Source: JAMCYG01 sp027365565 (GTDB lineage Archaea; Micrarchaeota; Micrarchaeia; Micrarchaeales; Micrarchaeaceae). From it: a stretch of DNA of 11,568 nt. Under the pieces are notes generated by a model that had not been told where the DNA came from, did not search any database, and saw only the letters and a list, made by a program, of their open reading frames with translations. The DNA lies in contig DAHXMI010000001.1 in assembly GCA_027365565.1 (NCBI GenBank), positions 1 through 11,568 on the forward strand. The letters are read 5' to 3'. The translations under genes and the position numbers were made by a program. Shown here in pieces: positions 6,823-11,568 of this stretch. The first letter of the stretch is position 1. Each line of letters begins with the position of its first letter.

Positions 6823-7497
6823 ATGCGGATGCAGAAGGACCCATACATGAAAGGCGGTTATTATTCCAATACGTTAGACAGTCCGACGTCGAAATACGGT
6901 GCTACCGCGCTATTCTTCAAGAGGCATGGCGTGGTAAAGGTGCTGGACCTCGGGTGCGGCGCAGGCAGGCACACCCTGCCCTTAGCGGCCGATGGATTTC
7001 AGGTATATGGCTTTGACAACTCTGCCGCAGCGCTGAAGATGGCCAGGAAACTGCTCAAAAAGAGGCGCCTTTCCGCCAAGCTCCGACAGTGGGACATGTA
7101 CAAGGGGCTCCCGTACGGCGAGGATTGCTTCGATGCCGTGTTCGCAAGCAGGGTGATGTACCAGGCACGGCGGAAAGATATGGCAAGAGTAATAGGGAAT
7201 GTACTGCGCGTTCTCCGCGACGGGGGCTACCTGTTCTGGTCGGGCCCGACTATGAAGAGTCTGGACAAACTAAAAAGACTGGAACCGAGGAGGGTCATAG
7301 AGCCCGGCACCACCATAGCCCTCGAAGGATATTATAAGGGGATTCCCTACCACTGTTTTTCGTCGAAGGAAGAGGTGCAGCGTTTGCTTAAGGGATTTGA
7401 TATAATCAGGTTTGATTTCAGGGGCTCAACCTTCCACCTGCTGGCGCAGAAAAAAAAGGGCACGCGCGCGGCACTCACTCGACAAGGTCGTCCCTGA
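6823..7497 (+). CDS. Class I SAM-dependent methyltransferase
   Basis: The 224-residue protein has the Rossmann-type methyltransferase core. Motif I is VLDLGCGAGRHTLPLA (from residue 40), the glycine-rich SAM loop. GFDNS, after the second strand, supplies the acidic residue for the ribose. The segment DCFDAVFASRVMYQ is motif IV, and VLRVLRDGGYLFWSG is the post-core strand region typical of Methyltransf_11/25 proteins. The C-terminal part (IPYHCFSSKEEVQRLLKGF) resembles the end of TehB-like and small-molecule methyltransferases. The substrate is not identifiable; there is no DNA-methylase NPPY/DPPY motif, so it is not a partner of the endonuclease at the left end. The ATG at 6823 is followed by further Met codons at residues 3 and 9. 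Its last 23 bases overlap the end of the convergent Nudix gene. Confidence 0.88.
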   Translation: MRMQKDPYMKGGYYSNTLDSPTSKYGATALFFKRHGVVKVLDLGCGAGRHTLPLAADGFQVYGFDNSAAALKMARKLLKKRRLSAKLRQWDMYKGLPYGEDCFDAVFASRVMYQARRKDMARVIGNVLRVLRDGGYLFWSGPTMKSLDKLKRLEPRRVIEPGTTIALEGYYKGIPYHCFSSKEEVQRLLKGFDIIRFDFRGSTFHLLAQKKKGTRAALTRQGRP

Positions 7498-7885
7498 CCA
7501 GCTTGTCCATCAGCCAGCCGCTCAGGTCAGGTATCAGCTTGCCCTTCGAGCCGTCGTACTTGGAATCGACCCACATCAACTCCTCTATCTCTGGATCTAT
7601 TATCTGGAACTCCTTGTCGCTGTCCGTTTTTATCAGGAAGAAGGTGAGCCTCATCACCACATCCGGCTCTATTGGAGAGGGCACTTCCAATTCCCCATAT
7701 GGCTCCATCCGCTCCGGTAGGAAGCCCAATTCTTCCGAGAGCTCACGCATCATGCACTGCTCCGCGGTTTCGTCCTCTTCAACATGCCCGCCAGGAGATG
7801 TCCATATTTTCCTGCCCTCGTTCCTCACCACGAGGAATTTCTTATCCTTAAGTATGACGGCGCATGTCTTATGCTTCATTATCAT
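7475..7885 (-). CDS. Nudix hydrolase, MutT-like
   Basis: Nudix enzymes hydrolyse nucleoside diphosphates linked to another moiety. The Nudix box G-x5-E-x7-R-E-x2-E-E-x-G is complete: Gly33, Glu39, Arg47-Glu48, Glu51-Glu52 and Gly54 when numbered from the ATG at 7885. A long frame reaches back to 7972, but the extra 29 residues do not look like the family. A TATA box at 7914-7919 lies about 31 bp before 7885, so I choose 7885 (136 residues); the ATG at 7879 is an alternative. The central segment, with PSPIEPDVVMRLTFFLIK followed by an acidic stretch, suits a small MutT/ADP-ribose-type enzyme, but the substrate is undetermined. It is divergent from the second Nudix gene and convergent with the methyltransferase, overlapping its 3' end. 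Confidence 0.88.
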   Translation of the reverse strand: MIMKHKTCAVILKDKKFLVVRNEGRKIWTSPGGHVEEDETAEQCMMRELSEELGFLPERMEPYGELEVPSPIEPDVVMRLTFFLIKTDSDKEFQIIDPEIEELMWVDSKYDGSKGKLIPDLSGWLMDKLVRDDLVE

Positions 7886-7913
7886 GGTATCATATATCCA
7901 TCTCAGCCAAGCA

Positions 7914-7919
7914 TTTAAA
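7914..7919 (-). promoter_or_regulatory. TATA-like box of the minus-strand Nudix gene
   Basis: The minus strand reads CTTTAAATG around these positions. Transcription would start near 7891, so the long frame beginning at 7972 would lie upstream of the promoter. This decides the start at 7885. Confidence 0.5.
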
Positions 7920-7944
7920 GGGTTTGTTCTCACCTGTGCGCACT

Positions 7945-7954
7945 GCATAAAAGA
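7945..7954 (+). promoter_or_regulatory. TATA-like box of the MTH1-like Nudix gene
   Basis: GCATAAAAGA is centred about 29 bp before the GTG at 7978. Together with the minus-strand box at 7914-7919 it makes a compact divergent promoter region of about 90 bp. Confidence 0.5.
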
Positions 7955-7977
7955 CTTGCCTACGATAACCATTAGGG

Positions 7978-8514
7978 GTGAATGACGTGGAAGAAAACCA
8001 CGAGAAACTGGACTACTACGAGAGCAGGTATGCTGACCTTAGGGATGTCACGCTCTGCTATCCCATCGATTCCGAACGCAACATGGTGCTGATCGCCATG
8101 AAGAAGCGCGGCTTCGGGGTTGGTAGATGGAACGGGGTCGGAGGCAAGTGCAAGGAAAATGAGAGCGTCGAAGATGCGCTAATGCGGGAGACCGAAGAGG
8201 AAATAGGCATAAAGATAAAGTCGTTCAGGAAAGCGGCGGTGCTCAAGTTCTTCTTCGAAGGCGAGGACCATGCAGACTGGAACCAGAAGGTGCATGTTTT
8301 CCTTGCAGATGAGTGGGACGGCGAACCATCGGAATCCGAAGAGATGATGCCGAAGTGGTGCGAGAACGGGAAGCTGCCTTTCACGGAAATGTGGCCGGAC
8401 GACGCAATCTGGCTGGAGAAAGCATTATCCGGCAAGAAGCTCATGGCCTCCTTTCTGTTCGGTGCCAATGACCAGGTAACCGATTACAGGATTGAAGAGA
8501 CGGAAAGCCTTTGA
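7978..8514 (+). CDS. Nudix hydrolase, MTH1/8-oxo-dGTPase-like
   Basis: The protein carries the signature KKRGFGVGRWNGVGGK (residues 42-57) that marks MTH1-type oxidised-purine nucleoside triphosphatases, followed by a complete Nudix box (Gly56, Glu62, Arg70-Glu71, Glu74-Glu75 and Gly77). MTH1 residues that read the base are preserved: Asn52 corresponds to Asn33, and MWPDD (138-142) supplies the equivalents of Trp117, Asp119 and Asp120. VHVFLADEWDGEPSESEEM matches the family's central strands. The likely role is hydrolysis of 8-oxo-dGTP and similar nucleotides. The N-terminal 24 residues extend beyond the usual MTH1 start and are acidic. The GTG at 7978 follows a TATA box by about 29 bp and a weak AGGGG; a GTG at 7987 is an alternative. 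It converges with the DUF99 gene, with 28 bp between stops. Confidence 0.9.
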   Translation: MNDVEENHEKLDYYESRYADLRDVTLCYPIDSERNMVLIAMKKRGFGVGRWNGVGGKCKENESVEDALMRETEEEIGIKIKSFRKAAVLKFFFEGEDHADWNQKVHVFLADEWDGEPSESEEMMPKWCENGKLPFTEMWPDDAIWLEKALSGKKLMASFLFGANDQVTDYRIEETESL

Positions 8515-8542
8515 TTTTAGAATAAGATAAGACGGGACGGGC

Positions 8543-9151
8543 TCACAGCCTGCCCCTCGACTCTCCTCTTGAGACTCCGCTCGCTATCAGGTGTGCGAGC
8601 CTGATCGTATTAACCGCCCTCTTTACCAGTATCACCTTGCGTCGCGGCCCTGCTATCTTTGTGAGAAGATGGACTCCTTCGATGTGCACTGGTTCCTTCA
8701 GAGTCGCATCGAGCAGGTGCAGCCTCCTGCTCACATCTATCCCGTTCCTCTCTCCATAAAGGCTTACCATGCCCCTCATCAGCTCTCTGCGGGGCCTCTT
8801 CCTCGTTATCGACACGCAACTTACGCCTAGCCTCTTCTCGAGGCGAGCTATGTCGACAACGTTCATGCCGGCTACGGATATGCCGTCAAGCGCGATGAAT
8901 TTTATCTGTGGCGCAAATCTTGACTTGCGCACCATGCTGGCTATCCTTGCGGTGGAGTCGGTGCCGTCCCTTGCCACCCTGGTAGTGAGTACCCCCTCTA
9001 TCCTTGCCTCCCTCTCAATCACGCCTACGAGCAGCACTCTGCCGCCTTTCCCGATGGTGATGGGAGCTGTCGCTACACCCAACATCGCACCATCGGTCTT
9101 AGGAAGCCGATCCACCTTCGCGGCCTTCCTCTTCGCGCTCACGACTGCCAT
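8543..9151 (-). CDS. DUF99/UPF0215 family protein (endonuclease V-related fold)
   Basis: DUF99 proteins are mostly archaeal and have been related to the endonuclease V/RNase H-like fold, with proposed action on deaminated bases in DNA. The 202-residue protein matches through IEGVLTTRVARDGTDSTARI (51-70), FIALDGISVAGMNVVDI (85-101) with Asp89, VSITRKRP (113-120), and the C-terminal LAHLIASGVSRGESRGR. In the first conserved strand the family normally has GxDDGxF; here the matching stretch is LGVATAP (24-30), with no acidic pair. The N-terminus is also basic and somewhat longer than usual. Catalytic loss is thus possible. The ATG at 9151 has a TATA-like element 26 bp upstream, so it may be transcribed on its own as well as from the upstream operon (47 bp after rpoL). 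Confidence 0.85.
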   Translation of the reverse strand: MAVVSAKRKAAKVDRLPKTDGAMLGVATAPITIGKGGRVLLVGVIEREARIEGVLTTRVARDGTDSTARIASMVRKSRFAPQIKFIALDGISVAGMNVVDIARLEKRLGVSCVSITRKRPRRELMRGMVSLYGERNGIDVSRRLHLLDATLKEPVHIEGVHLLTKIAGPRRKVILVKRAVNTIRLAHLIASGVSRGESRGRL

Positions 9152-9172
9152 GGTAGAAATAGGAATCGGAAA

Positions 9173-9182
9173 GATAAAAATA
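9173..9182 (-). promoter_or_regulatory. Possible internal TATA box before the DUF99 gene
   Basis: The minus strand reads TATTTTTATC, centred about 26 bp before the DUF99 ATG in the 47 bp gap after rpoL. It could give a leaderless transcript separate from the operon. Confidence 0.35.
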
Positions 9183-9198
9183 GTATGGAGGTATGAGG

Positions 9199-9465
9199 TT
9201 ACTTCTTAACCGCATCCTTCAGCTTCGAGAATTCGTCCGAGAGCTCCTCGAGTGCCTTCTCCAGCACGTCGCCAGCCTTCTTCTTTGTGCTCTTGACAAC
9301 GAGCCTAGGATATCCGACGTTCGGGTGTTCCTTTATGACACCGGCGAAGCTCACGTCCTGGTTCTTCAGCAGCTCCGCTGCAAGCAGGTCCGGTATCGTG
9401 AGATCATTCGTCTCAAATTCGATTTCCAGCTCCTTGCTCTCGTCCTTCAGTATGTTCATCTTCAT
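9199..9465 (-). CDS. rpoL: DNA-directed RNA polymerase subunit L (Rpb11-like)
   Basis: RpoL pairs with RpoD (Rpb3-like) to form the platform on which archaeal RNA polymerase assembles. The 88-residue protein matches in full: MKMNILKDESKELEIEF at the start, then the dimerisation motif NDLTIPDLLAAELLKNQDV (compare HTLxNLLRxxLLxxxxV in relatives), HPNVGYPRLVV with the conserved His-Pro, and a C-terminal amphipathic helix from DVLEKALEELSD. Length is normal. Its ATG overlaps the TGA of csl4 (ATGA), and a purine-rich GGGGCGAG inside the end of csl4 can serve as ribosome binding site. The coupling to csl4 is a familiar archaeal arrangement. Confidence 0.93.
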   Translation of the reverse strand: MKMNILKDESKELEIEFETNDLTIPDLLAAELLKNQDVSFAGVIKEHPNVGYPRLVVKSTKKKAGDVLEKALEELSDEFSKLKDAVKK

Positions 9466-10334
9466 TCAAACTCGCCCCTGGCTTCGCTTCCTTCTTTTCT
9501 TTCCCTGCTTTCTCCGCCGAACCTGCCGTCCCTACTGCCCCCACTGAACCTACTGTCCCTGTTGCTTCTGCTGTCCCTGTTGTCTCCGCCGCGCCTGTCG
9601 AACCTTGGCCTGTAGCCCCCTGGTCCGTCGCGCCTCTCATGGCCATCCCTCGGGCCGCTGTGGAAGCCTCCTCCGCGCCTGAAAGGCGGCCTGGATCCGA
9701 ACTGGGCTCTGGGCGGCCTCTGCCTCTTAATTGGATTGAGCGCGTGCTGCCTTATCTCCTCTGCGATCCTTTCGGTATCGCCGTAGAACGAGCTGACACG
9801 CCTGTATTCATTGAGCTTGCATGCGCTGCAGTGCAGCTTGCCGGTGTCCTCCATGTATTCCAGAGTGCGGCCACAGAACGCGCAGTTCGCGTTCACTACG
9901 CCCATCTCGCGCCCGAACATGTCGAGCTCGTAAGTATCTTCCTTGTCGTTGTCTATCCTTGCGAGGACTACATCACCTGCCGCGAACTCCTTCGGCGGCT
10001 CCTCCGAAGACATGCCCTCGCGCCTGCGCCTCGCCACGATCTTGCCGTTCTTCATTGCGACGAACTTCCTCTCATTGACAGTTATGTCGTCCAACTTGAC
10101 GAACTGCACGGTGCGTATGTCATCAGTTATGAAGCCGAGCACGTACATACCCTCCTTTATCGGCGATATGTTCTTCTCGGCGTTCAGCACGCTTATTATG
10201 CCCCCGTCTATCGAGACTGTTCCGTCGACCGCGGCGTAGATGTGGCCGTTCTCGACATACGCGTTCAGGCCAGGTATGTACTCCTCTTCGGTAGCAAGTA
10301 CCTCGCCAGGCATTACGGCGCGCTTCTCTTCCAT
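9462..10334 (-). CDS. csl4: Exosome complex cap subunit Csl4 with long Arg/Gly-rich C-terminal tail
   Basis: Csl4 sits on the exosome's Rrp41/Rrp42 ring and helps recruit substrates for 3'-to-5' RNA decay. Residues 5-60 form the N-terminal domain (PGEVLATEEEYIPGLNAY and following). Residues 60-145 form the S1/OB RNA-binding domain, including KEGMYVLGFI and AAGDVVLARI. Residues 151-172 are the zinc ribbon, with Cys151, Cys154, Cys169 and Cys172 (CAFC and CSAC). Archaeal Csl4 usually ends near residue 190-200. Here about 90 more residues follow, made mostly of Arg, Gly, Asp and Ser with several RGG, FRRGGG and NRDSR elements, surely disordered. The ATG at 10334 has a strong Shine-Dalgarno sequence at 10340-10348, and the gap from S5 is 41 bp. 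The stop overlaps rpoL. Confidence 0.93.
   Translation of the reverse strand: MEEKRAVMPGEVLATEEEYIPGLNAYVENGHIYAAVDGTVSIDGGIISVLNAEKNISPIKEGMYVLGFITDDIRTVQFVKLDDITVNERKFVAMKNGKIVARRRREGMSSEEPPKEFAAGDVVLARIDNDKEDTYELDMFGREMGVVNANCAFCGRTLEYMEDTGKLHCSACKLNEYRRVSSFYGDTERIAEEIRQHALNPIKRQRPPRAQFGSRPPFRRGGGFHSGPRDGHERRDGPGGYRPRFDRRGGDNRDSRSNRDSRFSGGSRDGRFGGESRERKEGSEARGEFE
9553..9588 (-). repeat. Two 18-bp imperfect direct repeats in the csl4 tail
   Basis: The plus strand shows CTGTCCCTGTTG at 9553-9564 and again at 9571-9582, an 18-bp period. They encode successive NRDSRS/NRDSRF-like hexapeptides of the Csl4 tail. Similar but looser units flank them, which suggests that the tail grew by local duplication. 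Confidence 0.55.
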
Positions 10335-10339
10335 AAAAA

Positions 10340-10348
10340 ATCACTTCC
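10340..10348 (-). promoter_or_regulatory. Shine-Dalgarno site of csl4
   Basis: The minus strand reads GGAAGTGAT five bases before the ATG at 10334, a close match to the complement of the archaeal 16S rRNA 3' end (GGAGGTGAT). It sets the csl4 start. Confidence 0.55.
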
Positions 10349-10375
10349 TGCCGTACGACAATGATAGGAGGCGCC

Positions 10376-11116
10376 TCACTTCTGTATGGCGCCGAGCTTC
10401 ATATCGCCGGTGTTCTTCATCTTGTTCATGCTTCCGAGGGCCCTGTACACAGCCATCAGCGTGTTGTACCTCGACTTCGTCGTGCCCTTGGAGAAGCTCC
10501 ATATGTCGTTGATGCCTGCAAGCTCGAGCATCTTCTTCACGGGCTTGCTGGCCACTATTCCCAAGCCCCTCGGGGCCGGCTTTAGTATCACTGTGGTGCC
10601 GCTGCACTGGCCGCGCACTATGACCGGTATGCTGTGGTGCGTTCCGCATCCGCACTGCCATGAGCCGCATCCCATGAGCACGGGTATTATGCTGTCCTTC
10701 GCGTTCTCGACCGCTCTCTGTATTGCGGCTTTGACCTCGATGTCCTTGCCGGCGCCTATGCCGACATGGCCGTTCCCGTCGCCGACGATCGCGACGATTC
10801 TGAACTTCATCTTCCTGTTGTTCTTGGTCATTCTCTGCACTCTGCCTATCTCGATTACCTCATCCTTGAGGTTTGGCAGCAGCACGTCTATTATCTCGGG
10901 CTCCTCTATCTTCCTGCCCGAGTGGAATATCTGGCTTATCGACGTTACCTTGCCCGCCTTGACCTCCTTGCCAAGGGTCGTCTTCGGCTCCCACGCCTTG
11001 AGCATCTCCTTCTTCTCTTCGCTCCTTCTCGCCTCGCGGTCGCGGCCCCGCTCATCCGAAGAGCGTTCATCGCCGCTTCCGTTCTGTCTCCTCTCTCCTC
11101 CTCTTCCATAAGCCAA
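10376..11116 (-). CDS. rps5: 30S ribosomal protein S5 (archaeal uS5) with Arg-rich N-terminal extension
   Basis: S5 is a universal small-subunit protein that supports decoding accuracy and mRNA entry. The archaeal form is clear: WEPKTTLGKEVKAGKVTSI (42-60), the RNA-binding domain with VGDGNGHVGIGAGKDIEVKA (111-130), the Cys-rich archaeal segment GCGSWQCGCGTHHSIP (149-164), and the end domain APRGLGIVASKPVKKMLELAG (181-201). Ahead of the conserved start lie about 38 extra residues rich in Arg, Gly, Glu and Ser. The only upstream start in frame is a TTG at 11116, preceded by GTGAT at 11120-11124 that overlaps the L18 stop. If that TTG is not used, the next Met is residue 38, which gives a family-length protein. 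No L30 or L15 gene follows, contrary to the common archaeal order. Confidence 0.93.
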   Translation of the reverse strand: MAYGRGGERRQNGSGDERSSDERGRDREARRSEEKKEMLKAWEPKTTLGKEVKAGKVTSISQIFHSGRKIEEPEIIDVLLPNLKDEVIEIGRVQRMTKNNRKMKFRIVAIVGDGNGHVGIGAGKDIEVKAAIQRAVENAKDSIIPVLMGCGSWQCGCGTHHSIPVIVRGQCSGTTVILKPAPRGLGIVASKPVKKMLELAGINDIWSFSKGTTKSRYNTLMAVYRALGSMNKMKNTGDMKLGAIQK

Positions 11117-11184
11117 GCAATCACTGGTTCAGTATTTTCTTCTTCGTCTCGCCGAACAGCACCGTCAGCTTCGACGGGTCGGTC
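11103..11184. repeat. Left arm of an exact 82-bp inverted repeat
   Basis: This segment covers the first codons of S5 and the last codons of L18. Its reverse complement recurs without mismatch at 11487-11568. The arms are separated by 302 bp. It is described further under the right arm. Confidence 0.95.
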
Positions 11185-11486
11185 TTCTTCTTAAGCGCGG
11201 AGAACTGCTTTTCTGAGTGTGCGGATGAGGCATACGCCTCTATGTGCTTGCCCTCCAGCCTCGACTCGTCAAACTCTATGCCGGAGCTTATCCCGACTCC
11301 CGCATCGATCGCTCCCTTAGCGGCCGCGAATATCACGGAGTTGCGTATGGGCCTGTACAGCCCTATGTCGAGCACGTACTTCTCGTCAGCGTCCTTGATG
11401 CGCTTGGAGAGCAGCATCCCTGTCAGGTATGCGGTCGGTATGTTGCATCTCGGCTCCCATCCGAACGCCCTTAGTGCGTTGGAGTT
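11121..11486 (-). CDS. rpl18: 50S ribosomal protein L18 (archaeal uL18), N-terminal part missing
   Basis: L18 binds 5S rRNA in the large subunit. The visible 121 residues match the archaeal/eukaryotic type: NSNALRAFGWEPRCNIPTAY, then LTGMLLSKRI, the conserved block VLDIGLYRP, and VIFAAAKGAIDAGVGI, ending GETKKKILNQ. Archaeal L18 is about 190 residues, so some 70 from the N-terminus are absent. The frame can be followed back to 11486, where the sequence changes into an inverted copy of the end of the same gene; the real 5' end is therefore lost at this artificial-looking junction. The ATG at 11417 is internal, not a start. The stop is 4 bp from the S5 start, so the two are co-translated. Confidence 0.9.
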   Translation of the reverse strand, partial: NSNALRAFGWEPRCNIPTAYLTGMLLSKRIKDADEKYVLDIGLYRPIRNSVIFAAAKGAIDAGVGISSGIEFDESRLEGKHIEAYASSAHSEKQFSALKKKTDPSKLTVLFGETKKKILNQ

Positions 11487-11568
11487 GACCGACCCGTCGA
11501 AGCTGACGGTGCTGTTCGGCGAGACGAAGAAGAAAATACTGAACCAGTGATTGCTTGGCTTATGGAAG
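11487..11568. repeat. Right arm of the 82-bp inverted repeat at the window edge, probable fold-back artefact
   Basis: By base comparison, 11487-11568 is the exact reverse complement of 11103-11184, running to the last base of the window. It begins in the middle of L18 and replaces the rest of that gene. An exact copy of coding sequence in opposite orientation, ending at the sequence edge, is typical of a chimera made by strand switching during whole-genome amplification, or of a mis-assembled contig end. It also creates a false plus-strand open frame (11242-11550) that ends with the same residues as L18. A true genomic inversion cannot be excluded from this window. Confidence 0.9.

Noticed and set aside
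6823..7497. Methyltransferase as modification partner of the HaeII-like nuclease
   Set aside because: It has the small-molecule type SAM core and lacks DNA-methylase catalytic motifs; it is also more than 6 kb away.
7886..7972. N-terminal 29-residue extension of the minus-strand Nudix protein
   Set aside because: It lies upstream of or over the likely TATA box at 7914-7919, and the residues do not look like the family start.
9480..9600. CRISPR-like repeats
   Set aside because: The short 18-bp repeats encode the Arg/Gly-rich Csl4 tail in frame and have no spacer structure.
9639..10364. Long plus-strand open frame opposite csl4
   Set aside because: It is antisense to the clearly recognised Csl4 and its composition is that of a shadow frame in GC-rich DNA.
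10386..11111. Long plus-strand open frame opposite S5
   Set aside because: It lies wholly antisense to ribosomal protein S5, which matches its family along its length.
11242..11550. Plus-strand open frame ending in the same residues as L18
   Set aside because: It arises only because the terminal inverted repeat places the L18 end on the plus strand; the rest of the frame is antisense to L18.

Overview
The window reads as chromosomal DNA of an archaeon. The evidence is archaeal-type ribosomal proteins L18 and S5, the exosome cap subunit Csl4, RNA polymerase subunit L (Rpb11-like), a DUF99/UPF0215 protein, a TFB (TFIIB-like) remnant, and TATA-like boxes placed 23-31 bp ahead of several start codons with little or no leader. 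Moderately high GC in the core genes and dense, often overlapping packing would suit a small-genome archaeon (Micrarchaeota or another DPANN group). That lineage is only a guess; no rRNA gene is present to fix it.

Layout. (1) 1-2020 is an accessory or decayed region. It holds the C-terminal part of a HaeII-like restriction endonuclease in AT-rich DNA, an AT-rich spacer, a TFB gene that is frameshifted and has lost its 3' end, and an unrecognised AT-richer gene abutting the TFB breakpoint tail to tail. (2) 2021-3663 holds, on the minus strand, a CPA2-type cation/proton antiporter and a small ASCH-domain protein. (3) 3926-4820 is a translationally coupled msrB-msrA pair for repair of oxidised methionine. 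(4) 4822-6744 is a minus-strand pair, an M16 zinc peptidase followed by an HD-domain phosphohydrolase. (5) 6823-8514 holds a class I SAM methyltransferase and two divergently transcribed Nudix hydrolases, one MutT-like and one carrying the MTH1 (8-oxo-dGTPase) signature. (6) 8543-11486 is a minus-strand information-processing operon read L18, S5, Csl4, RpoL, DUF99. (7) 11487-11568 is an exact inverted copy of 11103-11184 that cuts off L18; it is most likely an assembly or amplification fold-back.

Functional picture. The centre of the window (MsrB, MsrA, HD phosphohydrolase, two Nudix enzymes) is rich in enzymes that repair oxidised protein or clean the nucleotide pool. They sit in separate transcription units, so any joint role is inference. 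The right-hand operon joins translation, RNA decay and transcription genes, as is common in archaea. Two of its products, S5 and Csl4, carry unusual Arg/Gly-rich disordered extensions, and its DUF99 protein appears to have lost the acidic pair of its first conserved motif. No CRISPR array, tRNA, rRNA or recognisable transposase gene was seen.
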